Shown here: positions 1 through 8,599 of the stretch, in pieces
Layout of the letters: each line of letters begins with the position of its first letter
Position numbering within the stretch: the first letter of the stretch is position 1
Source: Microbispora catharanthi
GTDB lineage: Bacteria > Actinomycetota > Actinomycetes > Streptosporangiales > Streptosporangiaceae
Length of the DNA stretch: 64,000 nucleotides
Assembly (NCBI RefSeq): GCF_006334915.2
Contig: NZ_VDMA02000001.1
Span: 372,001 to 436,000, forward strand
Direction of reading: 5' to 3'
Program-made: the position numbers and the translations under genes
Notes under the pieces: generated by a model
The model's input: only the letters and a program-made list of their open reading frames with translations
Told to the model about the DNA's origin: nothing
Databases searched by the model: none

Positions 1-661
1 CCGTTCCCGGACCGCCGTCGACGACGAGAGCGCCCCGGGATCCCGCGCGGATGATGGCGTCTTGGTCGGCCTGGATGGTGCCGAGCACGTCGCGCATCCG
101 CGGCGACCGGCTACTGCCCAGGCTGGCGATGAAAGCGGACTGGTCGTCGAGCGCGGCGTGTCCCTCGAACCCGTCCGGGGTGAACACCTCGTCCCAGTAG
201 TCGCTGATCCGGCCGCGGCTCCACCGATACCTGCGGCGGCTCGTCAGACCCATCGGATTGGCGTGGGTGGCTCCGAAGAACGGCTCGGCCGCGGGGGAGC
301 GCCAGTCGAGCAGCAGCCGGCGACCCGCGCTGTCGGTGAGGCCGAGCCGTCCGATGTACACGGGCTCGGGGTCGTCCTCGCCGACCATGTGCCCGAGGCA
401 CAGGTCCAGACCGAAACGACGCAGCACGCGCAGGCGAGCGGTCAGCCGATGGACCTCCAGATCCCGGTCCATCGCCTGCCGGCCCTTGCCACCGGGTGCC
501 TTGAGCTCGGCCTCGAGGCGGTCGGTCAGGTCGGCGATCGACTGTTCGAGGCTCTCCGCGATGGCTGCGAAGTGCTGCTCGTCGGCGGCGATCAGCCTCG
601 GATCGGCCTTGTGGGAGAGGCGGTCGGGAAGGTCGAACGCGCTGGTGGGCAGCGGGTTCAC
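1..661 (-). CDS. helR: HelR, RNA polymerase recycling motor ATPase (5' part, runs off window)
   Basis: Reading leftward from GTG at 661, about 220 residues of a HelD/UvrD-like superfamily 1 helicase-like protein are visible before the window edge. The start has GGAG eight bases upstream. The protein opens VNPLPTSAFDLPDRLSHKAD, has a charged helical N-terminal arm (residues about 20-85), then the conserved block DWRSPAAEPFFGATHANPMG, and ends at VVDGGPGT, the first part of the Walker A loop. In actinomycetes HelR removes rifamycins from RNA polymerase and recycles stalled polymerase. The assignment rests on strong remembered similarity of the N-terminal arm to Streptomyces HelR. The catalytic helicase body lies outside the window. 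A rifamycin-associated element lies 188 bases upstream, which supports HelR over other HelD-family members. Confidence 0.9.
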   Translation of the reverse strand, partial: MNPLPTSAFDLPDRLSHKADPRLIAADEQHFAAIAESLEQSIADLTDRLEAELKAPGGKGRQAMDRDLEVHRLTARLRVLRRFGLDLCLGHMVGEDDPEPVYIGRLGLTDSAGRRLLLDWRSPAAEPFFGATHANPMGLTSRRRYRWSRGRISDYWDEVFTPDGFEGHAALDDQSAFIASLGSSRSPRMRDVLGTIQADQDAIIRAGSRGALVVDGGPGT

Positions 662-848
662 GTCATCAGCTCCGATCTGGGTTGCTTGCACCGTTACGCG
701 CACTGAGGCGCCCGAACCGCCGTGACGACCTGGTGACCATGACGGGTGACGCTCCCCGCCTGACCCATACATCGACGACACCACACGCACGTCGCATCCC
801 CCGTTTTCCGCATGCGCTGCTTCCGGCCGACGATTGTGCGGCACGACC

Positions 849-869
849 GGGGTCTTGCCGCAAGCCCCC
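849..869. promoter_or_regulatory. Rifamycin-associated element (RAE) palindrome
   Basis: A 21-bp near-perfect palindrome with arms GGGGTCTTGC and GCAAGCCCCC around a central C at 859; the only mispair is at the fifth outer base (853/865). Read leftward, it contains GGGGCTTGCGGCAAG, which from memory is the core of the 19-bp RAE found upstream of rifamycin-inducible resistance genes (rph, rox, helR). It sits in the 377-bp gap between divergent helR and the LysE-like gene. TTGCCG inside it (855-860) is followed after 17 bases by TATACG (878-883), so it could also cover the -35 of a rightward promoter. Confidence 0.8.
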
Positions 870-1038
870 CTGTCCGCTATACGTTGAGAATGGAAGGGAG
901 TGGGGAGTCCCCTTCCCTTGCTGTTCGCTCCGGACAGCCGACCCTCCTGCTGCCCCATCGCCCTTCGGCCGCGCCGGCGCGGTGCACCGGGTGGGAAAGC
1001 GGTTGCGGCGCTCGGACCCCCACCGTAACGATGAGCAC

Positions 1039-1677
1039 GTGATCTGGTTCGCTTTCGTCGGTTCCTGCCTCCTGCTCGCGATGATCCCGGGTGTCAGCAC
1101 CGCGGTGATCCTGCGGCAGACGCTCAGGGCCGGGCGCTCGTCCGGAGTCGCCGCCCTCCTCGGCAACGAAACCGGCATCTTCCTGTGGGCGATGGCCGCC
1201 GTGTTCGGTTTATCGGCGCTGGTCGTGGCCTCGGAGGTGGCCTACGGCGCGATGAAGGCGGTGGGTGCGGCGCTCCTGATCGTGATGGGCGTCCAGTCGT
1301 TGTGGAAGGCCAGGCGCGCGCCGGCGGCCCTCGACGCGTCCGTGCCGTACGGCGGGGACGAGGTGCGGACCGCGGACGGATGGCGCCGCTCGTACGGTCT
1401 GGGGCTCGCCACGTGCGGCGCCAACCCCAAGGCCGCCGTGTTCGCGATGTCGTTCCTGCCGCAGTTCGTGCCCCAGGGCGCTCACGTGCCGCTGACGCTG
1501 ACGATGCTCGCGGCGATCTGGGTGGTCGTGGACGTCGTCTGGTACGTCGCGGTGATCTGGCTGATCGGCCGGGCCGGTGCCGTGCTCGGCAGACCCGCGG
1601 TCCGCCGCCGTCTGGAACAGGTGTCGGGGACGGTCCTGGTCGCCCTCGGCGTCCGCGTCGCGCTGGAGGCCCGGTGA
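1039..1677 (+). CDS. LysE/RhtB family amino-acid or metabolite exporter
   Basis: A 212-residue polytopic membrane protein. It starts VIWFAFVGSCLLLAMIPGVS; the membrane helix ending in PGV/PGP near residue 20 is the LysE/RhtB hallmark. It then has a second helix pair and the conserved segment TCGANPKAAVFAMSFLPQF (about residues 130-148, equivalent to the NPK...F motif), followed by two C-terminal helices. The family exports amino acids or small amphipathic metabolites by proton-coupled antiport. GTG at 1039 is the only start that gives the usual family length. The stop overlaps the next gene's GTG, so the two are translationally coupled. It lies downstream of the RAE and a TTGCCG-17-TATACG promoter candidate, so rifamycin induction is possible but unproven. 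The substrate cannot be told from sequence. Confidence 0.8.
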   Translation: MIWFAFVGSCLLLAMIPGVSTAVILRQTLRAGRSSGVAALLGNETGIFLWAMAAVFGLSALVVASEVAYGAMKAVGAALLIVMGVQSLWKARRAPAALDASVPYGGDEVRTADGWRRSYGLGLATCGANPKAAVFAMSFLPQFVPQGAHVPLTLTMLAAIWVVVDVVWYVAVIWLIGRAGAVLGRPAVRRRLEQVSGTVLVALGVRVALEAR

Positions 1678-2417
1678 CTGTCTGGCACGAGGAACGGGGC
1701 TCCGGTGAGCCCGTCGTCCTGCTGCACTCCGGCGTCGCCGACTCGGGCATGTGGGATCCCCAGTGGGAGCCGTTGGGGGAGCGGTTCCGCGTCATCCGGC
1801 TCGACTTCCGGGGGCACGGGCGCACACCGTGCGCCGCGGAGGGGCCCTACTCGGACGCCGGCGACGTCGCGGACCTGCTCGCGGCGCTCGGGCTGCGCCG
1901 GGTCGGGCTCGTCGGATCGTCGTACGGCGGGCGGGTCGCGCTGGAGCTCGCGACGGCCCATCCCGATCTCGTGTCGCGGCTCGTACTGCTGAACGCGGGC
2001 TGCGGCCTGCCTCCGACCCCCGACCTTGAGGCGTTCGGGGGAGAGGAGGACCGGCTGATCGAGGCGGGCGACGTCGGGGGAGCGGTGGACCTCAACGTCC
2101 GCACGTGGCTGGGTCCCGAGGCGGACGAGCCGGCCAGGGCGCGGCTGGCGGCGATGCAGCGGCACGCGTTCGAGGTGCAACTGGCCGCCGATCCGCAGCC
2201 CGAGCGGCGGAGGGAACCGATCGACCTGACGGTGGTCACCGCGCCGACGCTGGTGGTGACGGGCGGCCATGACCTGCCGTACTTCCGCGAGAGCGGGCGT
2301 CACATTGCGGAGGCGCTTCCGGACGCGACGCTGCTCGACCTCGACTGGGCCGGTCACCTGCCGAGCCTGGAGCGCCCCGCCGAGGTCGCCCGTCTGCTGG
2401 CCGGTTTCCTTTCCTGA
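1674..2417 (+). CDS. alpha/beta-fold hydrolase
   Basis: A 247-residue soluble hydrolase whose GTG start overlaps the stop of the LysE-like gene (GTGA). The oxyanion region is LLHSGVADSG (about residues 15-24), the strand after it gives DFRGHG, and the nucleophile elbow is GSSYGG with the serine near residue 83. The acid is probably the Asp of TGGHDLP, and the catalytic His is in WAGHLPS near residue 229. The family includes esterases, lactonases and proline iminopeptidase-like enzymes. The substrate is unknown. Coupling to an exporter suggests that the two act on the same compound. Confidence 0.8.
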   Translation: MTVWHEERGSGEPVVLLHSGVADSGMWDPQWEPLGERFRVIRLDFRGHGRTPCAAEGPYSDAGDVADLLAALGLRRVGLVGSSYGGRVALELATAHPDLVSRLVLLNAGCGLPPTPDLEAFGGEEDRLIEAGDVGGAVDLNVRTWLGPEADEPARARLAAMQRHAFEVQLAADPQPERRREPIDLTVVTAPTLVVTGGHDLPYFRESGRHIAEALPDATLLDLDWAGHLPSLERPAEVARLLAGFLS

Positions 2418-2421
2418 TCTA

Positions 2422-2455
2422 CTTTGTAAAGGCGTCCGCTTCTTGCAAAACAAAG
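2422..2455. promoter_or_regulatory. possible operator (CTTTGT...ACAAAG inverted repeat)
   Basis: In the 90-bp gap before the ABC exporter operon there is an imperfect dyad: CTTTGTAAAG at 2422-2431 and a partner ending in ACAAAG at 2450-2455. AT-rich symmetric sequence is rare in this DNA, which is why it stands out. It resembles ArsR/MarR-type sites such as the one at 41661-41712, but no regulator gene is adjacent. The call is weak. Confidence 0.3.
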
Positions 2456-2507
2456 GAGTCGCCGCGACATCCGCAAAAACCCAGCAGACAAGGCCAGAGG
2501 GGCAGGC

Positions 2508-4343
2508 GTGACCGCGCATACGAGTCGGCTGCCGCCTCCGGCGACGCGGTGGGTGATACCCGCCCTGGTCGGATGTTCCTTCTCCGTGGCACCGGCCTTG
2601 ACCACCCTGACCGCGGTCTTGGCCGTCCTCGCCGGTGCGGCCCCGGTCGGCATCACCATTGGGATCGGTGAGCTGGTGGACGGGCTCACCGCGGCGATCG
2701 GCCAAGGGCTGGGCACCCCGGCGGCGCGGGAGTGCTATCGCTGGGTCGTCCTCGTCGTCGTGCTGTTCTTCCTCACTCATATCACCGAGTCTGCGCGGAC
2801 GGCTCTGGGCCGGGCACTCGGCCGCCGGGTCACCGGCCGGCTCAGCGAGCGAGTGATGATGGCCGCCTCCGGGCCGGCGACCGTCGGCCACCTCGAGGAT
2901 CCGGCCCACCTCGGCCGGATCGAGCGCGCCCGGGGCAACGGGACCATCGACATGCCGCCCGGGGAAGCGATCTTCGGCTTCTCCACCAGGGCCTCGCTGT
3001 GGGTGACCAGCATCGGCTCCGCGGCTTTGCTTACCCGTGTCACCTGGGGGCTGGGGGTCATCGTCTTCGCCGTCTTCGTCGTGATCCACTCCCGGCTGGT
3101 CCGGAACTATCGGATCGCCGTCATCGAGACCGTGAGCCAGACGACGAAACTGCGCCGTACGTCCTACTTGCGGGACGTGCCGACCACGCCGGGTGTGGCC
3201 CGGGAAGTCCGTCTCTTCGGCCTCGCGGCCTTCTTCCGCGATGCCTACCAGTCGGAGTGGCGCGTGAACATGATGGAGGTCTGGCAACGGCGGCGTGAGC
3301 ATCGCTTGTTCGTTGTCATCGTGGTCGTGGTCACCGGCGTCACGGTCGCCTCGGTTCTCTACTACCTGGGGTATCGGGCGGCAACCGGAGGCTCGACGGT
3401 GGGTGATCTGGCGCTCGGCGGCCTTGCCGTCCGGGCGCTCCTCCAGGTGCTCCGGGCGGACGAGGACGACCTCCGCATCGGCTTCGCCTCGAAGGCGGCC
3501 GCCGAGGCGTTGGCTTTTCCGGTCGTGGCGACGCCGGTTGGGCCGGACACCGGCTCCTGGCCGGCGCCGGTCGCGACCATCTCCTGCGAGGATCTGCGCT
3601 TCCGCTACGGTGGCGCCTCCGGCGAGGTGCTCCACGGCATCGACCTCGCCGTTCCCGCTGGTCAGTCGCTCGCCATCGTCGGTCTCAACGGGGCCGGCAA
3701 GACGACGCTGGCCCGGCTCATCGCCGGCCTGGACGCTCCGAGCGGGGGGTGCGTGCGCGTCGGTGCGACCCCGATCGAGGACGCCAACCGCCGGAGCTGG
3801 CAGCGTCGGGTGGTCGCCGTCTTCCAGGACTTCGGCCGCTATGAGCTGTCCGTGCGGGACAACATCGCCTTCGGTTCCCTGGCCCATGCGGACGACGAGG
3901 AGGGCCTGCGGGCTGTGGCGCGCCAGGCCGGGCTCCTGAAGTTCATCGAGGGACTCCCGAACGGCTGGGACACGGTGATGTCCAGTGGCTTCGACGGCGG
4001 GGTCGACGCGTCGGGCGGCGAGTGGCAGCGCATCGCGATCGCCCGGGCACTGTTCGGCCTGCGGCACGGCGCACAGCTGTTGATCATGGACGAGCCGGCC
4101 GCGAGCCTTGACGCCCGCGCCGAGGCTCAGCTCTACGACACGTTCCACGAGCTCACCGCGGGCGCCACCACCATCGCGATCTCGCATCGGTTCGCGACCG
4201 TGCGCAAGGCGGAGCGGGTGGTCGTGCTCGATGACGGCCAGATCGTCGAGGACGGCACGCACGAGGATCTGATCACTGCCGACGGCCGGTATGCCGAGCT
4301 GTTCCGCCTGCAGGCGAAGCGTTTCGAGGAGACATCGTCTTGA
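2508..4343 (+). CDS. ABC exporter half-transporter (TMD-NBD), subunit 1
   Basis: A 611-residue fused permease/ATPase. The N-terminal half (about residues 20-320) holds six predicted membrane helices. The C-terminal half is a nucleotide-binding domain with Walker A GLNGAGKTT (about residue 392), signature SGGEWQR (about 501), Walker B LLIMDEPAASLD (about 526) and an H-loop in AISHRF. The end RYAELFRLQAKRF is typical of exporter half-transporters. GTG at 2508 follows GAGGGG. It overlaps the next gene by four bases and surely pairs with it as a heterodimer. Related pairs export peptides or lipophilic compounds. No precursor peptide or modifying enzyme is visible nearby, so the substrate is unknown. 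Confidence 0.85.
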   Translation: MTAHTSRLPPPATRWVIPALVGCSFSVAPALTTLTAVLAVLAGAAPVGITIGIGELVDGLTAAIGQGLGTPAARECYRWVVLVVVLFFLTHITESARTALGRALGRRVTGRLSERVMMAASGPATVGHLEDPAHLGRIERARGNGTIDMPPGEAIFGFSTRASLWVTSIGSAALLTRVTWGLGVIVFAVFVVIHSRLVRNYRIAVIETVSQTTKLRRTSYLRDVPTTPGVAREVRLFGLAAFFRDAYQSEWRVNMMEVWQRRREHRLFVVIVVVVTGVTVASVLYYLGYRAATGGSTVGDLALGGLAVRALLQVLRADEDDLRIGFASKAAAEALAFPVVATPVGPDTGSWPAPVATISCEDLRFRYGGASGEVLHGIDLAVPAGQSLAIVGLNGAGKTTLARLIAGLDAPSGGCVRVGATPIEDANRRSWQRRVVAVFQDFGRYELSVRDNIAFGSLAHADDEEGLRAVARQAGLLKFIEGLPNGWDTVMSSGFDGGVDASGGEWQRIAIARALFGLRHGAQLLIMDEPAASLDARAEAQLYDTFHELTAGATTIAISHRFATVRKAERVVVLDDGQIVEDGTHEDLITADGRYAELFRLQAKRFEETSS

Positions 4344-6112
4344 TCAGCGCGCTGCGCTTCGTCCTCACGACCGGACCCCGCATCGACTGGGTCCGGTCCT
4401 TGCTCGTGGTGGCGGTGGCGATTCTCGAACAGGTCACCGGGGTCGGCCTCGCAGTTCTGCTCGGACTGTTCAGCGAGGTGGCGAGCCGGCATTCGACCAG
4501 CGGTGCGGTGACACTCGCGCTGTGTGTGGCGATCTTCGTGATGCTCACCCAGGGCACCTTCATCGCCGGCTATTTCACCCGCCTTCGCCTGCAGGAGGAG
4601 ATCCAGAACGAAGTCGAGCGCCAGTTCATCGACGTGGTCGGCACCACGCCGACGCTGGAGATCCACGAGCGTTCGAGCCGCTCGGAAAAGGCGGCGGCGG
4701 TCCGTGGTGCCCGGGGCGACATCGGGCCGGCCTTCGACCGGCTGCTGTGGCTGGCCGGAGCCGCACTGGCCCTGATCGCCTCGGCCGTCCTGATGGCCTC
4801 GGTCGTTCCCGTCCTCGCCGTACTGCCGCTTTTCGCCGTCCCCGCGGTGCTGGCCACTCAGGCGGCGGACAAGAAGCGCGGTCGGGCCGTGCAGCGCGCC
4901 ATGCCCCGGACCCGGCTGGCCGGTCATCTGTTCACGCTCGCCACCACGGCCGCACCCGGTCGCGAGACCCGCCTCTTCGGACTGGCGAGCGAGCTGCGGC
5001 GCAGGCACCGCGAGGAGTGGGACTCCGGAGGCCGGGACATCGCCCGGACCGATCGACGGACCCGGGTGCCGGTCGCGCTGGCTTGGCTGTTCTTCGTGCT
5101 GGCGTACGCGGCCGCCATCGTCTTGATGGTGCGGGCCGGCCTGGCCGGCGACGCCTCGCTGGGCCTCGTCGTCGCGGCCATCGCCGTCGCGAGCCAGATC
5201 ACCGGGCAGGTGCAGAGCTCGTTGACCTTGACCTTCTGGACGCTGGAGTCGCTTCGGGCAGCTCGGGCGTTCCTCGACGTGGTGGAGGACGGCGCCGTGG
5301 AGCGGGCGGCCGTCGTGCCGGCCACGCCGGTGACGGTGCCGGCCCGGCTGGAGGGCGGCATCAAGGTGGAGGGTCTCAGCTTCCAGTACTGGAACCGCGA
5401 TCAGCCTTCACTGAACGACATCGACCTCGAGCTCCCGGCCGGCGCCGTGGTGGCCCTGGTCGGCGAGAACGGCGCGGGGAAGTCGACGCTCGTCAAGATG
5501 CTCGCCGGTCTCTACCGGCCGAGCGCGGGGCGCGTCCTGGTGGACGGGACCGATCTGGCGCAGTTCGCGCCGGAGGACTGGCGTGCCCGGATCACGGCGG
5601 CCTTCCAGGAGCCGGTACACATCGAGATGTCGCTGAAGGACACGATCGGGTTGGGCCGGCTCGAGCATCGCGACGACTCGGAGCGGATCCTCGAGGCGCT
5701 GCGGACGGCCAGCGGCGACAAGCTTCTCGCTTCGCTGCCCGAGGGCCTGGAGACCCGGCTCGGGCGAGAATCGTGGGACGGGAAGGGGCTGTCGGGGGGC
5801 CAGTGGCAGACGGTGGCCAACGCCCGGGCGGCGATGCGGCAGGCGCCGCTGCTGCGGGTCCTGGACGAGCCCTCTGCCAGTCTCGACGCACGGGCCGAGG
5901 AGTGGCTGTTTCAGCGGTACGCCGACTTGAGCCGCCTGGAGGGCGGGGTGACCATCCTCGTCACGCATCGCTTCACCACCGCCCGGGCGGCTGATCTCAT
6001 CGTGGTTCTGGACGGCGGCCGGGTCGTCGAGGCCGGCACTCACGACACGCTGAGTGAGGCCGATGGACTTTACGCCGAGTTGTTCCGCCTGCAGGCCCGG
6101 TACTTCGTCTGA
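4340..6112 (+). CDS. ABC exporter half-transporter (TMD-NBD), subunit 2
   Basis: A 590-residue partner of the preceding gene, starting with TTG inside its stop (TTGA overlap). It has membrane helices in residues about 15-300, Walker A GENGAGKST (about 374), signature LSGGQWQ (about 484), Walker B LRVLDEPSASLD (about 505) and an H-loop in LVTHRF. Both nucleotide sites look competent: subunit 1 carries SGGE where subunit 2 has the consensus SGGQ. It is expected in the cytoplasmic membrane as a heterodimeric exporter. The next 130 bp hold no gene or clear terminator. Confidence 0.85.
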   Translation: MISALRFVLTTGPRIDWVRSLLVVAVAILEQVTGVGLAVLLGLFSEVASRHSTSGAVTLALCVAIFVMLTQGTFIAGYFTRLRLQEEIQNEVERQFIDVVGTTPTLEIHERSSRSEKAAAVRGARGDIGPAFDRLLWLAGAALALIASAVLMASVVPVLAVLPLFAVPAVLATQAADKKRGRAVQRAMPRTRLAGHLFTLATTAAPGRETRLFGLASELRRRHREEWDSGGRDIARTDRRTRVPVALAWLFFVLAYAAAIVLMVRAGLAGDASLGLVVAAIAVASQITGQVQSSLTLTFWTLESLRAARAFLDVVEDGAVERAAVVPATPVTVPARLEGGIKVEGLSFQYWNRDQPSLNDIDLELPAGAVVALVGENGAGKSTLVKMLAGLYRPSAGRVLVDGTDLAQFAPEDWRARITAAFQEPVHIEMSLKDTIGLGRLEHRDDSERILEALRTASGDKLLASLPEGLETRLGRESWDGKGLSGGQWQTVANARAAMRQAPLLRVLDEPSASLDARAEEWLFQRYADLSRLEGGVTILVTHRFTTARAADLIVVLDGGRVVEAGTHDTLSEADGLYAELFRLQARYFV

Positions 6113-6244
6113 GCGCGTAGTCGAAGGTTGTGCATGTAACGCGCCCGGTTGGAGGGGCGTACCAACGCGAAGACCTCGACGTGCCGACAAGGGTTCGTCG
6201 CCAGGCGGCCTGAACCCCTGCTGGCACCGGGGGCATGGGTGAGG

Positions 6245-6880
6245 TCAGACGGCTCCTGCCGAACCCGGCGCGTTGTGGTGGTTGTGGACGAGGGGCAGGA
6301 AGAGCTCGTCGATGATCGACTGGATGCGTGCGGGCTTCAGGGGTTTGAGGTCCATGAGCAGGTCGTGGCGCACCAGGTCGAACGGCATGGCGAGCACCGC
6401 GGGAGGGATCCGTTCCAGGTCGATCTCGCCGCGGTCATGGGCGCGCTGGTAGATGCTCCGAACGCGCGAAAGCCGTTGACCGCCGATGATCCGGTCGCGC
6501 ACCTCGGCGGGGGTGAGCCCGGTGTCGGCCAGCAGCCCAGAGAAGGCGGTGGCCGCGGCGATGGCGAAGAAGGCGGCGCGGGCCTCGCCCATGCCGGTCA
6601 GTGCGGCGAGGAGGTCGCCGCGCAGGGTTCCGGTGTCGGGGACGTCGACCGGGTGGCTGTTCCGGTAGTGCTCGAGCGCGGCGAGCACGAGCTGGTCCTT
6701 GTTGGCCCAGCGGCGGTACAGCACGGCGATGCCGGTGCTGGCGCGGGAGGCGACGGACTCCATGGTCAGCTTCGCGAAGCCGACCTCGACCAGCTCGTCC
6801 CAGGCTGCGTCCAGCAACGCGGCCTCGAGCTCGGGCCCTCGTCGGCGTTGGCGAGAGGTCGCGGCGGCAGATGTGGTCAC
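6245..6880 (-). CDS. TetR family repressor, probable regulator of the divergent MFS pump
   Basis: A 211-residue TetR-type regulator. The N-terminal helix-turn-helix spans about residues 15-60 (ELVEVGFAKLTMESVASRA then the recognition helix TGIAVLYRRWANKDQL). The C-terminal part is a ligand-binding helical bundle. GTG at 6880 was chosen because in-frame TTG further upstream would put the start inside the promoter. It is divergent from the DHA2 transporter at 6971 with a palindrome between them, the usual local repressor-pump arrangement. It probably represses the pump and itself, and is released by a pump substrate. Confidence 0.85.
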   Translation of the reverse strand: MTTSAAATSRQRRRGPELEAALLDAAWDELVEVGFAKLTMESVASRASTGIAVLYRRWANKDQLVLAALEHYRNSHPVDVPDTGTLRGDLLAALTGMGEARAAFFAIAAATAFSGLLADTGLTPAEVRDRIIGGQRLSRVRSIYQRAHDRGEIDLERIPPAVLAMPFDLVRHDLLMDLKPLKPARIQSIIDELFLPLVHNHHNAPGSAGAV

Positions 6881-6931
6881 GGGTCCACTATAAGGAAGGT
6901 TTGCATTCCCTAGCAAGGCGCTCTACTCTCC

Positions 6932-6955
6932 ATAAGAGATGTATTCCACTCTTAT
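6932..6955. promoter_or_regulatory. TetR operator candidate between tetR and MFS pump
   Basis: Perfect 7-bp inverted repeat ATAAGAG (6932-6938) and CTCTTAT (6949-6955) with a 10-bp spacer, just ahead of the TGGAGG ribosome-binding site of the MFS gene. Its size and position fit a TetR dimer blocking transcription or clearance. The AT-rich composition contrasts with the surroundings. Confidence 0.6.
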
Positions 6956-6970
6956 CCTGGAGGCAAGGCG

Positions 6971-8458
6971 ATGACGGAGGCCACCGAGGCGAAGCTGCCG
7001 CCGCAGGTGAAAAACGCGCTGATCGCGCTGGTCGTGGGCGGGATCGCGGCGATCCTCGACTCGACGATGGTGACGCTGGCGATCCACACCCTGGTAGTGA
7101 AGCTGCACTCGACCGCCGACACGATCCAGTGGGTCACCACCGGCTTCCTCCTGGCGATGGCCGTCGCGATCCCGGTCACCGGGTGGGCGGAGCGCCGCTG
7201 GGGCGGCAAGCGGGTCTGGATGGCCGCGCTGGTGCTGTTCGTGCTCGCCTCGGTGCTGTGCGCGGTGGCGTGGAACGACGCCAGCCTGATCGGCTTCCGG
7301 GTGCTGCAGGGCTTGGGTGCCGGGCTGATCTTCCCGCTGATGCAGACGCTCGCAGTGCGAGCCGCGGGCGGGCATGTCAGCAGCCGGCTGATGGCGGCCG
7401 TCAGCCTGCCGATCGCGCTCGGCCCGATCCTCGGCCCGGTGGTCGGCGGTGTGATCCTGAACTGGCTGAGCTGGCGCTGGCTGTTCCTCATAAACGTGCC
7501 CGTGATCGCCGCCGGACTGCTGCTGGCGCGGCGGTTCCTGCCCGCCGACCGTCCCGGCTCCTCGGCCGGGCGCGGGCGCCTGGACTGGATCGGCCTGGTG
7601 CTGCTCGCCCCGGCGCTGACGGGGATCCTGCTCGGCCTCTCGCAGCTGTCCGAGGATGGCGGGATCGGCCACGCCGGGGTGCTGGTGCCGCTGCTGGCCG
7701 GGGTCGTCCTGCTGGCCGCGTTCATCGCCTGGGCGTCACGGCCTGGCGAGCGCGAGCCGATCGTCGACGTGCGGCTGCTGCGCGTGCGCTCGCTCGGCAG
7801 TGCCTCCGCGGTCCTGTTCACCGCCGGCGCGGCGATGTACGCCGGCATGTTCCTACTGCCGCTGTACTACCAGCAGCTGCGGGGCGACAGTGTGCTGGAT
7901 GCCGGGCTGCTGATGATCCCGCAGGGTGTGGGTGCGCTCGCCTCGCGCTTCGTGATCGGCAAGCTGGTCGACCGGTTCGGGGCGCGGGCCGTGACGATCG
8001 CCGGCTTCCTGCTCGCCGCCGTCGCTACCGTTCCGTTCGCGCTTGCCGGGCCGGGCACGAGCCTGTGGTGGCTGGGAGCCGTGCTGCTGGTTCGCGGTCT
8101 GGGGATCGGGGCGGTGCTGATCCCGCCGATGTCCATCGCCTACCAGGACGTCCAACCGGCAGGCATCCCGCACGCCACCATGAGCACCCGCATCGTCCAG
8201 CAGGTGGGCGCCTCGTTCGGCACCGCGATCGTGGCCGTCGTCCTGCAGTCGCTCCTCGGCCACGGCGCCACCGGTGCCTTCCGGGGCGCGTTCTGGTGGG
8301 CGATCGGCATCGCCGCGGCCGCGGTCATCCCCGCCATCGCTCTCCCTGCCGATAAGCCGACGAGCCACCGACCGGCCGCGAAGCCGGTGCACAACGACGA
8401 GACCGCAAGCAGCCGGATGGCGGGGGCCGAGAAGCAACCGAACGGCCAGTGGCGTTAG
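6971..8458 (+). CDS. MFS multidrug transporter, DHA2 (EmrB/QacA) family
   Basis: A 495-residue major facilitator of the 14-helix drug:H+ antiporter class. The first helix carries LDSTMVTLAI (motif D1 type), and the loop after helix 2 gives GWAERRWGGKRVW (motif A). Helix 5 holds GPILGPVVGG (motif C, the antiporter motif). The start ATG follows TGGAGG by seven bases. It is expected to export lipophilic drugs or dyes across the cytoplasmic membrane. The divergent TetR gene probably controls it. The substrate is not predictable. Confidence 0.9.
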   Translation: MTEATEAKLPPQVKNALIALVVGGIAAILDSTMVTLAIHTLVVKLHSTADTIQWVTTGFLLAMAVAIPVTGWAERRWGGKRVWMAALVLFVLASVLCAVAWNDASLIGFRVLQGLGAGLIFPLMQTLAVRAAGGHVSSRLMAAVSLPIALGPILGPVVGGVILNWLSWRWLFLINVPVIAAGLLLARRFLPADRPGSSAGRGRLDWIGLVLLAPALTGILLGLSQLSEDGGIGHAGVLVPLLAGVVLLAAFIAWASRPGEREPIVDVRLLRVRSLGSASAVLFTAGAAMYAGMFLLPLYYQQLRGDSVLDAGLLMIPQGVGALASRFVIGKLVDRFGARAVTIAGFLLAAVATVPFALAGPGTSLWWLGAVLLVRGLGIGAVLIPPMSIAYQDVQPAGIPHATMSTRIVQQVGASFGTAIVAVVLQSLLGHGATGAFRGAFWWAIGIAAAAVIPAIALPADKPTSHRPAAKPVHNDETASSRMAGAEKQPNGQWR

Positions 8459-8599
8459 CGAGCCGTTGGGGGAGCCGCGCCGCGGTCTCGGGGCCACGCG
8501 CACGAGCGTGGTCCAGCCCGTCCGGCCTCGCTGCTTCAGCAGCTCGATCAGCCGGCGCGCCGGCGGCACAGTGTCGAACGCCGGCCTGTGCAAAGGGGC

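Noticed and set aside
1482-4262. A 926-residue open frame on the minus strand opposite the hydrolase and ABC genes
   Set aside because: High-GC shadow frame: low-complexity Arg/Gly/Pro/Asp composition, no family motifs, and it lies opposite clearly real genes.
2508-6112. Idea that the ABC exporter pair belongs to a lanthipeptide or lasso-peptide cluster
   Set aside because: No precursor peptide, cyclase, dehydratase or leader peptidase gene is seen on either side.
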